A stretch of 32,289 nucleotides of DNA from the NCBI GenBank assembly GCA_016934035.1, contig JAFGTP010000045.1:1-32289 (forward strand). The letters run 5' to 3'. A model generated the notes under the pieces. The model worked only from the letters and a program-made list of their open reading frames with translations. It did not search any database and was not told where the DNA came from. Positions 14,663-22,794 of this stretch are shown here, one piece after another (position 1 is the first letter of the stretch; each line of letters begins with the position of its first letter). Source of the DNA: Fidelibacterota bacterium. Its GTDB lineage: Bacteria; Fidelibacterota; UBA2242; JAFGTP01. The position numbers and the translations under genes were made by a program.

Positions 14663-15636
14663 TGAATCTCTCTGTTGAAAAGTTGTATAATGACAATAAA
14701 GACCTGCTGAAACTGAAAGTCATCAACAATACGGGAAAAATGGACAACAAAATCCTTTCATCCCGAATTAATCGTCCGGGACTGGAACTGACGGGTTTCT
14801 GGGAATATTTTCAAAAGGAAAGATTGCCCGTCTTCGGCATGAAGGAAAGTAAATATCTGGCCACTATATCCCAGGCAAAAAAGAAAGAGGTCTTTACCAA
14901 ACTTTTCAGCAGCGGTATCTCCTGTGCCCTCTTTGCCCATGGCACAATGCCGGAAAATTTTATCATTGAATTAGCCGATCTTTTCGGCATACCCTTGTTA
15001 TATTCAGAAACCCTGACCAGTGAAGTCATTCGAATCCTGATGGATTATTTGGGATGGGAACTGGCGCCCAGAAAAATTGTCCACGGGACCCTGGTCGATG
15101 TTTATGGCGTCGGGCTCCTCATCACCGGCCGTAGCGGAATCGGCAAAAGTGAAATTGCCCTGGACCTGGTGGAACGGGGACACCGACTAGTTTCCGACGA
15201 TTCGGTCAACCTGATTCGCCGGGCGGATAATGTCCTGATCGGGACCGGACGCCATCTTCTGGAGCACCACCTGGAAATCCGTGGCATCGGTATTATTAAC
15301 ATTGCCAATATGTTCGGTGTTCGGGGCATTCGAAAACAAAAAAGGATCGAAGTCAAAATCAACCTCGAAGACTGGGATGAAAACAAGACCTATGAACGAA
15401 TCGGTGCAACCGAAACCATCGAAGAAATACTGGGGGTCCAGATTCCTCTGGTGAATTTGCCCATATTCCCCGGTAAAAATATTACGGTGATCGCAGAAAC
15501 CATCGCCCTCAATCACATGCTTAAAATTTACGGAAAAAATGCAGCCCAGGAATTTGAAAAAATGCTGGACCAGAAAATCCAGGAAAAACGCAGAAAAAGG
15601 ATTGTGGAAAACTATTTAAAAGAAGACTATGAATAG
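14662..15636 (+). CDS. hprK: HPr kinase/phosphorylase
   Basis: A 324-residue bifunctional enzyme that phosphorylates and dephosphorylates a serine of HPr or an HPr-like protein. It has the N-terminal HprK domain (about residues 1-130) and the C-terminal kinase domain with the P-loop GRSGIGKSE (156-164; Lys162). The catalytic His141 (VHGT), the Asp179-Asp180 pair (LVSDDSVNL) and the family signature LEIRGIGIINIANMFG (204-219) are all visible and lie within a residue of their positions in the Lactobacillus enzyme. The length is standard. Neither HPr nor PTS permeases are in the window, so whether this acts in carbon repression or in a reduced regulatory PTS is not shown. It is the last gene of the rluD-like to hprK cluster. 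Confidence 0.95.
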   Translation: MNLSVEKLYNDNKDLLKLKVINNTGKMDNKILSSRINRPGLELTGFWEYFQKERLPVFGMKESKYLATISQAKKKEVFTKLFSSGISCALFAHGTMPENFIIELADLFGIPLLYSETLTSEVIRILMDYLGWELAPRKIVHGTLVDVYGVGLLITGRSGIGKSEIALDLVERGHRLVSDDSVNLIRRADNVLIGTGRHLLEHHLEIRGIGIINIANMFGVRGIRKQKRIEVKINLEDWDENKTYERIGATETIEEILGVQIPLVNLPIFPGKNITVIAETIALNHMLKIYGKNAAQEFEKMLDQKIQEKRRKRIVENYLKEDYE

Positions 15637-15668
15637 AAAATCAGTCTTTTTTTGATAATAAAAAAAAA

Positions 15669-15696
15669 TTGCTTAAAATTAGCGTTTATTTAGATT
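15669..15696 (+). promoter_or_regulatory. Candidate promoter for metK-ahcY
   Basis: TTGCTT (15669-15674) and TAGATT (15691-15696) are 16 bases apart in the 80-base gap after hprK. No SAM riboswitch fits in so short a leader, and none was seen. Read-through from hprK is equally possible because no terminator lies between. Confidence 0.35.
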
Positions 15697-15716
15697 AACA
15701 ACCTGAAAGGATAGAC

Positions 15717-16871
15717 ATGAAAAAATACTATTTCACATCAGAGTCAGTGACTGAAGGACATCCTGATAAAGTCTGCGATCAGATTTCTGATTCTATTTTG
15801 GATTCACTCCTGGCCCAGGACCCTGACAGCCGTGTGGCCTGTGAAACCATGGCCAATACCGGCATGATCATCATCGCCGGTGAAATTACCACCAAAGCCT
15901 TTTGCGATATGCAGTCAGTGGTCAGAGACCGTCTCAGAGAAATCGGCTATGTCCAGTCTTCTTTCGGTATTGCTGCTGACGATTGTGCAGTTCTGGTTTC
16001 CATTGATGAACAAAGCCCGGATATTGCCATGGGTGTTGACGAACTCAGCAACCATGAGCAGGGTGCCGGTGACCAGGGCATGATGTTTGGTTTTGCCTGC
16101 AATGAAACTCCGGAACTGATGCCATTGCCCATCTCCCTGGCCAATAAACTGACCAAGCAACTGAGCGACAAACGAAAAGACGGCACCCTGGGATGGGCCA
16201 GACCCGATGGAAAAGCCCAGGTTACCGTTGAATACCTTGACGGAAAACCTAATAAAGTCACCAAAGTCGTCATCGCTGCCCATCATGCCGTAAATATCAC
16301 CAGAGATCAACTGGAATCAGACATAAAAAAATATGTGATTCAACCTGTTGTCGGCGATTATCTGGCAGAAGATACACAATATTTTATCAATTCCACCGGT
16401 TCTTTTACCGTAGGAGGCCCAAAAGCCGATGCCGGACTGACCGGAAGAAAAATCATTGTTGATACCTACGGAGGCATGGGCCGTCACGGCGGCGGTGCAT
16501 TTTCAGGCAAAGACCCGTCAAAAGTTGACCGTTCCGCCGCCTATGCAGCCCGCTATATCGCAAAAAATATTGTCGCTGCCGGACTGGCCGAAAGATGTGA
16601 AGTGGAACTGGCCTACTCCATCGGCGTGGCCGAACCGGTTTCTCTCTATGTGAATACCTTCGGGACCGGGACCGTGGAAGAAAGCGATCTGGAAAACAAA
16701 GTCCGTGAAATTTTTCCAACCAAACCCGGTGATATCATCAGAGAACTGGACCTGAAACGGCCGATTTATCAAAAGACAGCCGCCTATGGACATTTCGGAA
16801 GAGAACTCCCGGAATTCACCTGGGAAAAAACCGACAAAGTTGAAGCATTAAGGAAGGCTTTTAACCTATGA
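15717..16871 (+). CDS. metK: S-adenosylmethionine synthetase
   Basis: A 384-residue cytoplasmic enzyme that makes SAM from methionine and ATP. The family motifs are all present: [16 protein letters not shown] near the N-terminus (about residues 14-29), [15 protein letters not shown] (about 115-130) and [19 protein letters not shown] (about 259-277). The length equals that of E. coli MetK. The ribosome-binding site GAAAGGA precedes the ATG. The stop overlaps the ahcY start (ATGA), so production of SAM and removal of its by-product SAH are coupled at the level of translation. SAM made here also feeds NrdG and other radical SAM enzymes. Confidence 0.98.
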   Translation: MKKYYFTSESVTEGHPDKVCDQISDSILDSLLAQDPDSRVACETMANTGMIIIAGEITTKAFCDMQSVVRDRLREIGYVQSSFGIAADDCAVLVSIDEQSPDIAMGVDELSNHEQGAGDQGMMFGFACNETPELMPLPISLANKLTKQLSDKRKDGTLGWARPDGKAQVTVEYLDGKPNKVTKVVIAAHHAVNITRDQLESDIKKYVIQPVVGDYLAEDTQYFINSTGSFTVGGPKADAGLTGRKIIVDTYGGMGRHGGGAFSGKDPSKVDRSAAYAARYIAKNIVAAGLAERCEVELAYSIGVAEPVSLYVNTFGTGTVEESDLENKVREIFPTKPGDIIRELDLKRPIYQKTAAYGHFGRELPEFTWEKTDKVEALRKAFNL

Positions 16872-18271
16872 ATAATTACAAAATAGCTGATATCAACCTT
16901 GCTGAATTCGGTCGTAAAGAAATCGAAATCAGTGAGCATGAAATGCCGGGATTGATGAACCTGCGGGAAAAATATGGCAAAGAAAAACCCCTTCAGGGGG
17001 CCCGCATCACCGGGTCATTGCACATGACAGTCCAAACAGCTGTCCTGATCGAAACCCTCAAAGAACTCGGCGCTGATGTCCGCTGGGCTTCCTGCAATAT
17101 TTATTCAACCCAGGACCATGCTGCAGCTGCCATTGCCAAATCTGGAATTCCGGTCTTTGCCTGGAAAGGCGAAACTCTGGAAGAATACTGGCAATGTACA
17201 CTGGATGCACTGTCATTCCCCGAAGGCCAGGGGCCACAATTAATCGTCGATGATGGCGGTGATGCGACCCTCTTGATGCATTGGGGCGTCAAAGCTGAAA
17301 AGGATCCCTCCTTTCTGGATCGGAAACCCGGCAACAATGAAGAGGCTGTTATCCTCAATTTATTGCGCAATGAATTAAAAAATGATCCCGGCAAATGGCA
17401 CCGTTTTGTGAAAGACTGGAAAGGCGTTTCCGAAGAGACCACCACCGGCGTTCACAGACTTTATCAGATGATGGAAAAAGGCGAACTGCTGGTTCCCGCC
17501 ATCAATGTCAATGACTCCGTCACCAAATCAAAATTTGATAACCTCTACGGTTGCCGTGAATCTCTGGCAGACGGTATCAAACGGGCCACCGACGTCATGG
17601 TAGCCGGAAAAACCATCTGTGTCCTCGGATACGGAGATGTCGGCAAAGGCTGCGCCCAATCCATGCGCGGCTTTGGCGCCCGGGTCCTGGTCACTGAAAT
17701 TGATCCCATCTGCGCCCTTCAGGCCGCAATGGAAGGTTTTGAAGTCACCACCATGGACGACGCCGTCAAAGAGGCTTCCATTTTCGTGACCGCTACCGGA
17801 AATTGCAGCGTTATTACCATCGACCACATGAAAGCCATGAAGGACCAGTCCATCGTCTGCAATATCGGCCATTTTGACTCTGAAATTGAAGTTTCCAAAC
17901 TGGAAACTTTTCCGGGAATTGTTGAAACCAATATCAAACCGCAGGTTGACAAATTTACCTTTCCTGATGGAAATTCAATCTATCTGCTGGCCCGGGGCCG
18001 TTTGGTCAATCTGGGCTGCGCCACCGGTCATCCCTCCTTTGTCATGTCCAACTCCTTCACCAATCAGGTGCTGGCACAACTGGACCTCTGGCAGAACAGG
18101 GAAAAATATAATATTGATGTCTACCGGCTCTCCAAAAAATTGGACGAAGAAGTTGCCCGTGTTCACCTCAGCCAACTAGGGGTCAAACTCACAAAAATGA
18201 CTCAGGAGCAGGCTGACTACATCGGCGTTCCGGTAGAGGGTCCCTACAAACCGGAACACTACCGATACTAA
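16868..18271 (+). CDS. ahcY: S-adenosylhomocysteine hydrolase
   Basis: A 467-residue NAD-dependent enzyme that splits SAH into adenosine and homocysteine, relieving product inhibition of methyltransferases. It shows the substrate-domain motif [15 protein letters not shown] (about residues 76-90), the NAD-binding GYGDVGKG (254-261), and the C-terminal tail [10 protein letters not shown], whose conserved Lys and Tyr reach into the neighbouring subunit in known structures. The length is that of the longer bacterial form with an insertion near residues 150-190. It overlaps metK by four bases and is followed by a strong terminator. Together they form the core of the activated methyl cycle; no methionine synthase is in the window. 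Confidence 0.98.
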   Translation: MNNYKIADINLAEFGRKEIEISEHEMPGLMNLREKYGKEKPLQGARITGSLHMTVQTAVLIETLKELGADVRWASCNIYSTQDHAAAAIAKSGIPVFAWKGETLEEYWQCTLDALSFPEGQGPQLIVDDGGDATLLMHWGVKAEKDPSFLDRKPGNNEEAVILNLLRNELKNDPGKWHRFVKDWKGVSEETTTGVHRLYQMMEKGELLVPAINVNDSVTKSKFDNLYGCRESLADGIKRATDVMVAGKTICVLGYGDVGKGCAQSMRGFGARVLVTEIDPICALQAAMEGFEVTTMDDAVKEASIFVTATGNCSVITIDHMKAMKDQSIVCNIGHFDSEIEVSKLETFPGIVETNIKPQVDKFTFPDGNSIYLLARGRLVNLGCATGHPSFVMSNSFTNQVLAQLDLWQNREKYNIDVYRLSKKLDEEVARVHLSQLGVKLTKMTQEQADYIGVPVEGPYKPEHYRY

Positions 18272-18287
18272 AAATTATCGATGCTAA

Positions 18288-18320
18288 AAAAAAGCCTTCG
18301 GAAATGTCGAAGGCTTTTTT
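18288..18320 (+). terminator. Strong intrinsic terminator after ahcY
   Basis: AAAAAAGCCTTCG (18288-18300) pairs perfectly with CGAAGGCTTTTTT (18308-18320) across a 7-base loop, and the run of T continues. It lies 16 bases after the stop codon and isolates the downstream repair gene. Confidence 0.9.
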
Positions 18321-18352
18321 ATTTTTAACTTCCAAATATAAGGTACCCGTCC

Positions 18353-19063
18353 ATGAAAACAGCGGAACAAATCATCAATGAACTCATGGGAATCAGCAAT
18401 AAAAAAATCGCTGAACATTCCCAAAAATTTTTTAAAACCGGAAAAGGAGAATACGGGGAAGGCGATATTTTCCTGGGAATTCGAGTGCCGGAGCTCAGAA
18501 AGATCTCCCAGAAATATCAATCTCTGCCCCTGAACAGCCTTGAATCGCTGATCACCTCTCCATATCACGAAGTCCGCCTGTTGGCCCTCTATCTTTTGGT
18601 CCTGAAATACAAGAAAGCCCAAACAGAGGAGCAGCAAAAAGAAATCTGCGACTTCTATCTCACTCACAGTACCGGGGTCAATAACTGGGACCTGGTCGAT
18701 GCATCAGCCCATTATATTCTCGGCCCCTTTTTGATGAATAAAGATCGCTCTCTGCTCTGGGAAATGGCCCGATCGAATGACCTCTGGCAAAAAAGAATCA
18801 GCATCATGAGCACCTTCCATTTTATCAAAAACCTGCAGTTCAATGACACTCTGAGAATTGCAGAAATCCTGCTGCACGACACCCATGACCTTATCCATAA
18901 AGCTGTGGGATGGATGCTGCGGGAAATCGGCAACCGGGACAAAGCCGTGGAAGAAGTGTTTCTGTTAAAGCATTACCGATCCATGCCGCGTACTATGTTG
19001 CGTTATGCAATTGAAAAATTTCCACCGGCAGAACGTCGGAATTACCTGGAAGGGAAAGTATAA
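18353..19063 (+). CDS. AlkD-family DNA alkylation repair glycosylase
   Basis: A 236-residue all-helical protein of the HEAT-repeat DNA glycosylase family (PF08713). AlkD removes bulky or positively charged N3/N7-alkylated purines without flipping the base. The functional residues of the Bacillus cereus enzyme have clear equivalents: W112 and D116 (NNWDLVDASA), R148 (WQKRISIMS) and W187 (AVGWMLRE). An active glycosylase is therefore likely. The length matches. It stands alone between the ahcY terminator and a convergent permease gene, with only AAGGT as a ribosome-binding site. AlkC-like relatives are less likely because the Trp-Asp-Arg-Trp set is complete. Confidence 0.92.
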   Translation: MKTAEQIINELMGISNKKIAEHSQKFFKTGKGEYGEGDIFLGIRVPELRKISQKYQSLPLNSLESLITSPYHEVRLLALYLLVLKYKKAQTEEQQKEICDFYLTHSTGVNNWDLVDASAHYILGPFLMNKDRSLLWEMARSNDLWQKRISIMSTFHFIKNLQFNDTLRIAEILLHDTHDLIHKAVGWMLREIGNRDKAVEEVFLLKHYRSMPRTMLRYAIEKFPPAERRNYLEGKV

Positions 19064-19120
19064 AACAACCTGTCAGGCCCAATAGAATTTAGATTTTAAG
19101 CTGAATGGCCTGTTCAATTA

Positions 19121-20215
19121 TCACTGTTTTATTTTATAAAACATAAATAATCCCAGGGAAAGAAAAAAATAATTAGCCAGCCAGGCAGCAGTAAAAGGCG
19201 GCAAAATACCCTTGATTCCCAGGGCTTTTCCAAACGTAATAAACCCGTAATATAAAAAGATAACCAGGAGACTGACACCGGCCCCAAAACTGGTGTTTTT
19301 CCGCATTTTATAGGCTGTCAGCGGCAACCCGAACAGGACCACTATCAGACTGGTCATGGAAAAAGCAGTCTTGTAATAAAGGTTGACCTCCCACTTTTTG
19401 GCGTCATTTCCACTGAATTTCAGGCGCTCAATAAACTTTTTCAATTCAGTATAACTCATTTCCTCCGGCTTCAGAACTGTATTGGCGATGTCGTCCGGAT
19501 GAAAATCCAGCGCCATTACCGTATCCGGTAAAATATCACTGGCTTTTTCTGTGGTTTTCCCATCAAAATCACGTAGGATGAAATCTATCAGCAGCCAATC
19601 TTTTGTTTCCGGTTGCCAGATCATTTTTTTGGCATCCAGACGAGTGACCAGTTTATTGTTTCGGCTTTCCTGAATAGTGACCGTGTTGCCGGTATTTTCT
19701 TTGAGATAAAATCGTTTGATAACAATGTTCTTTTCGGGTGATTCCTGAAAGGTGATATTGTCAAAGACCGTTTTACTGCGGTTTTTAAATTTATGCATCA
19801 GCATATTTTCCATATTGATCTTTTCCCGGGTAGCCGGAATTACCACCAGGTCCTCAAAAAAGAAATTGCCTAGACTGATCAGCAGGCCAAAAACAAGGAC
19901 GGGCGCTGAAAGCCGGTACATACTGATGGAAGAACTTTTAATCGCTGTCAATTCATTGTGTTTGGCAAGATTGCCGATTGTAAAGACCGATGCAAGCAGG
20001 ACCGCCATGGGAACAATAATATTGACAAACCAGGGTAATTGATACCAGTAATAGAGCAGCACCTGGTTCAGAGTCAGGTTGTATTTTAAAAAATTATCAA
20101 TTTTTTCAATGACGTCCACCACATGAAAAATAGTCAGAAAGGCCAGGATGGACAGGACCCAGAGTGTCATGAATTTTCGCAGGATATAACGGTCAATTAA
20201 TTTTATGCCTAACAT
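19121..20215 (-). CDS. LptF/LptG-family permease (lipopolysaccharide export)
   Basis: An inner-membrane permease of the YjgP/YjgQ family. Two N-terminal helices (starting IDRYILRKFMTLWVLSILAFL) and one near residues 90-110 of the shorter form are followed by a periplasmic beta-jellyroll (about 120-265) and three C-terminal helices ending FMFYKIKQ. This is the layout of LptF and LptG, which with LptB lift lipopolysaccharide out of the inner membrane. It therefore supports an outer membrane. The start is uncertain: an ATG at 20215 gives MLGIKLIDRY and 364 residues, while a TTG at 20233 would add six residues. Neither has a good ribosome-binding site, and the ATG is preferred. Only one of the usual pair is here, and it could be either LptF or LptG. 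Confidence 0.88.
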   Translation of the reverse strand: MLGIKLIDRYILRKFMTLWVLSILAFLTIFHVVDVIEKIDNFLKYNLTLNQVLLYYWYQLPWFVNIIVPMAVLLASVFTIGNLAKHNELTAIKSSSISMYRLSAPVLVFGLLISLGNFFFEDLVVIPATREKINMENMLMHKFKNRSKTVFDNITFQESPEKNIVIKRFYLKENTGNTVTIQESRNNKLVTRLDAKKMIWQPETKDWLLIDFILRDFDGKTTEKASDILPDTVMALDFHPDDIANTVLKPEEMSYTELKKFIERLKFSGNDAKKWEVNLYYKTAFSMTSLIVVLFGLPLTAYKMRKNTSFGAGVSLLVIFLYYGFITFGKALGIKGILPPFTAAWLANYFFLSLGLFMFYKIKQ

Positions 20216-20275
20216 GAAGGGAAATCTAATCAATCCCAGTCACATTTTTCAATTTTTTTTGGGAATTTTGTTCAT

Positions 20276-20303
20276 TTGTTTTTCTTTCATATTGTTATAT
20301 ATT
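20276..20303 (+). promoter_or_regulatory. Candidate promoter for the NhaC-type antiporter gene
   Basis: TTGTTT (20276-20281) and TATATT (20298-20303) are 16 bases apart in the short region between the divergent permease and antiporter genes. The start site would be near 20310, about 30 bases before the preferred TTG start. Confidence 0.35.
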
Positions 20304-20341
20304 TAGGGAGATGTTACACTTTTTGCGAGGGGATAAATATT

Positions 20342-22204
20342 TTGAAACCCAAAAAAATCAGGTTGTCGCTCCTGCTGGCGGGACTGCTGATCACGGCAGT
20401 TTACGCAGCTGATGACACAGAAAAAATCTACTCAAATAGCCTGTTTCTGACCGGCATTCCGGGAAAATTGCATCTTCACATTCCGGCCCGGATGATCGGG
20501 AGTGAGATCAAAATACGCCACCAGAATCAAGATTTTTCTCTGGTAGCGAACGAGGAGACCATCACACTGGAAAATTTTACAATCCGGTCAACCGACGCCG
20601 GCCCGATTCAAATCCAGACCGCCACCGGTAATTACCAGATGGCTGTGCGGGTCATTCCCGGATGGATGGCCCTGGTACCGCCGATAGTTGCCATCATGCT
20701 GGCGATGATCACTCGTGAAATGTTGATGTCCCTGTTCATCGGAATTTGGAGCGGGGCCCTACTGATTTACAATTACAACCCCTTTGTCGGTTTTTTTAGA
20801 AGTTTTGATACCCATGTAGTTAGAGCGCTGGCCGATGCGGAGCATGCCTCTATCATAATTTTCACACTGCTCTTCGGCGGCATGATCGGCCTGATCTCGA
20901 AAAACGGCGGCATGTTTGGCATTGTCCAGGCCGCCCTCAAATACGCCGGGACACGCCGAAAAGGGCAATTGATCACCAGTCTCATGGGCTGTCTGATTTT
21001 TTTTGATGATTACTCCAATTCACTGCTGATTGGCAACACCATGCGGCCCTTTACCGATGAAGTAAAATTGTCCCGTGAAAAGTTGGCTTACATCGTCGAT
21101 TCCACAGCTGCCCCGGTAGCCAACCTCGCTCCCATCAGCACCTGGTCGGTGTTTGAAATCAGTTTACTGGCTATGCCGCTGACTGCCGCCGGAATTACCG
21201 CCAGCCCCTATGTCATTTTTCTAAAATCCATTCCCTACAGTTTCTACGGAATATACAGCCTCTGGCTGTTGCTCTGGCTGGGATTGTTTCGCCGGGACTT
21301 CGGGTCCATGCTGAAGGCTGAAAAACGGGCTGTCCGGGAAGGAAAAGTCATTCGGGATGGCGCCAACCCGCTGATGGATGATTCCGGTTTTGCCGAGGAA
21401 TTTGGCAAGGTCAGAAGCCATTGGTCCAATGCCCTGCTGCCCATTATGGCTGTGTTAACAACCACCTTTATCGGATTATACATCACCGGCAAGCAGAACC
21501 TCGATGGTGCGGACGCGACATTACAAAATATCATTGGCCATTCCGATTCCTATGCTTCGCTGATGTGGGGCGCTGCCATGGGCTGTCTGACAGGTATCAT
21601 TTTGTCGCTGGGCAGAAAACTGCTGAATTTGCGCCAGACCGTGGATGCCTGGCTCTCCGGTGTACGGTCCATGACCCTGGCGGTGCTGGTCCTGACATTG
21701 GCCTGGACCCTGAGCGGCATGTGTATGGAATTGCAGACTGCCGAGTATCTGATCCACCATATCGGCGATCATGTCAACGGATTTATTCTGCCCATCGTGA
21801 CCTTTATCATTGCCGGCCTGATCAGTTTTTCCACCGGTACCTCCTGGGGGACCATGTCGATTCTGGTGCCTCTGATAATTCCGATTGCGCTTAAAATTTC
21901 AGGCAATGATATTGACAGCCTGGTCTTTCTGGGCAGTTTTGCGGCAATAATGGCCGGCTCCACTTTCGGGGACCATTGTTCGCCGATTTCCGACACCACC
22001 ATTCTGAGTTCCATGGCCTGCGCCTGTGACCATATTGACCATGTCAGGACCCAGATGCCCTATGCTTTACTGGCCGGCGCCTTTTCTATTGTTTTCGGAT
22101 TTTTATTTATCGGATTGGGTTGGTATAATATTTTTGTGCTCTTGTTTGCTTTTGCCTTGATTATGGCTATCGTGCGGTTCTATGGAAAAGATGCGGAGAA
22201 TTAA
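20342..22204 (+). CDS. NhaC-type Na+/H+ antiporter with signal peptide and periplasmic N-terminal domain
   Basis: A membrane protein of 620 residues from the TTG at 20342, chosen because GAGGGGAT (20327-20334) lies 7 bases before it and a clean signal peptide follows (KPKKIRLSLLLAGLLITAVYA). After the signal come about 95 residues rich in beta-strand pattern (about residues 24-115) that should lie in the periplasm. The NhaC-family transporter then begins with WMALVPPIVAIMLAMITRE. The STGTSWGTMSILVPLIIPIA and FGDHCSPISDTTILSSMACACDHIDHV blocks are typical of the family and contain its likely ion-binding polar residues. The family exchanges Na+ for H+, but related members carry amino acids or carboxylates, so the substrate is inferred. 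The usual NhaC lacks the extra N-terminal domain. Confidence 0.85.
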   Translation: MKPKKIRLSLLLAGLLITAVYAADDTEKIYSNSLFLTGIPGKLHLHIPARMIGSEIKIRHQNQDFSLVANEETITLENFTIRSTDAGPIQIQTATGNYQMAVRVIPGWMALVPPIVAIMLAMITREMLMSLFIGIWSGALLIYNYNPFVGFFRSFDTHVVRALADAEHASIIIFTLLFGGMIGLISKNGGMFGIVQAALKYAGTRRKGQLITSLMGCLIFFDDYSNSLLIGNTMRPFTDEVKLSREKLAYIVDSTAAPVANLAPISTWSVFEISLLAMPLTAAGITASPYVIFLKSIPYSFYGIYSLWLLLWLGLFRRDFGSMLKAEKRAVREGKVIRDGANPLMDDSGFAEEFGKVRSHWSNALLPIMAVLTTTFIGLYITGKQNLDGADATLQNIIGHSDSYASLMWGAAMGCLTGIILSLGRKLLNLRQTVDAWLSGVRSMTLAVLVLTLAWTLSGMCMELQTAEYLIHHIGDHVNGFILPIVTFIIAGLISFSTGTSWGTMSILVPLIIPIALKISGNDIDSLVFLGSFAAIMAGSTFGDHCSPISDTTILSSMACACDHIDHVRTQMPYALLAGAFSIVFGFLFIGLGWYNIFVLLFAFALIMAIVRFYGKDAEN

Positions 22205-22554
22205 GAATTGATATAATTTTTCACTTTCTGCATTTTTCGGTCTGTGAAGATCAAAATGGCTTCGGCGTAACTATTGGCGTCCACCACAATCCGGAATTCC
22301 TCACGAAGATATTCAATGAGTTCATCCACGGACCTGAAATCCTCCGGGCTGGTCTTTTTAATAATTTTACGAAAGCACTCCAGGGCCCGAATTTCATTTT
22401 TCAGCAGGGCCTGGTTCTCCAGAAAAACATAATTAGTCAGGCCGCCATGTTCTTTTTTTTTGTGGACTTCATTGATTAAAAATTGAATATCCTCATCCAG
22501 GTCTTCCAGTTCCAGATGAATGATGGTCAGATAATTTTTTATTTTTTGCTTCAT
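22201..22554 (-). CDS. Small helical protein of unknown function
   Basis: I do not recognise this gene. From the ATG at 22554, supported by GAAGGGA seven bases upstream, it encodes 117 residues starting MKQKIKNYLTIIHLELEDLDED. A longer frame upstream adds 12 residues but has no ribosome-binding site. The protein has no signal peptide or membrane helix, is rich in charged residues and is predicted to be almost entirely helical (about residues 3-33, 45-65 and 70-115). Its stop codon overlaps the end of the antiporter gene, so the two genes converge tail to tail. It is a single-gene unit with AT-rich DNA upstream. Coding is supported by the ribosome-binding site and the regular codon pattern. 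Confidence 0.65.
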   Translation of the reverse strand: MKQKIKNYLTIIHLELEDLDEDIQFLINEVHKKKEHGGLTNYVFLENQALLKNEIRALECFRKIIKKTSPEDFRSVDELIEYLREEFRIVVDANSYAEAILIFTDRKMQKVKNYINS

Positions 22555-22708
22555 GGCTGGTCCCTTCAAAATTGATAATTTAAATATCAAAAATTTTTAA
22601 TTCTTTATCAACGGGGCGGCAATTTATTGTTCATTTTTTCAGGAAATTTCAAAAGAATTTTCACAAAAAAAACAGAACCTTCCTAAAAAAATTTATCCAG
22701 ATTTCATT

Positions 22709-22736
22709 TTGATATTTAATCTCTTTTAAATATTTT
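22709..22736 (+). promoter_or_regulatory. Candidate promoter for the endonuclease I gene
   Basis: TTGATA (22709-22714) and TATTTT (22731-22736) are 16 bases apart in the 240-base AT-rich gap between the small unknown gene and the endonuclease gene. The gap holds no other supported feature. AGGGGA at 22782-22787 is the downstream ribosome-binding site. Confidence 0.3.
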
Positions 22737-22794
22737 TATAAGCTGTCTTTTTGGCCGCAATATATTTTTAATCAATCATATAGGGGACTTTTTT

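Noticed and set aside
15637..15716. A SAM riboswitch before metK
   Set aside because: The gap is only 80 bases and AT-rich, with no paired helices of a SAM-I, SAM-II or SAM-IV type.
19074..19112. CAGGCC/GGCCTG inverted repeat between the AlkD and LptG-type genes as a terminator
   Set aside because: The stem is only six pairs with a 27-base loop and no clean T-run follows on either strand.
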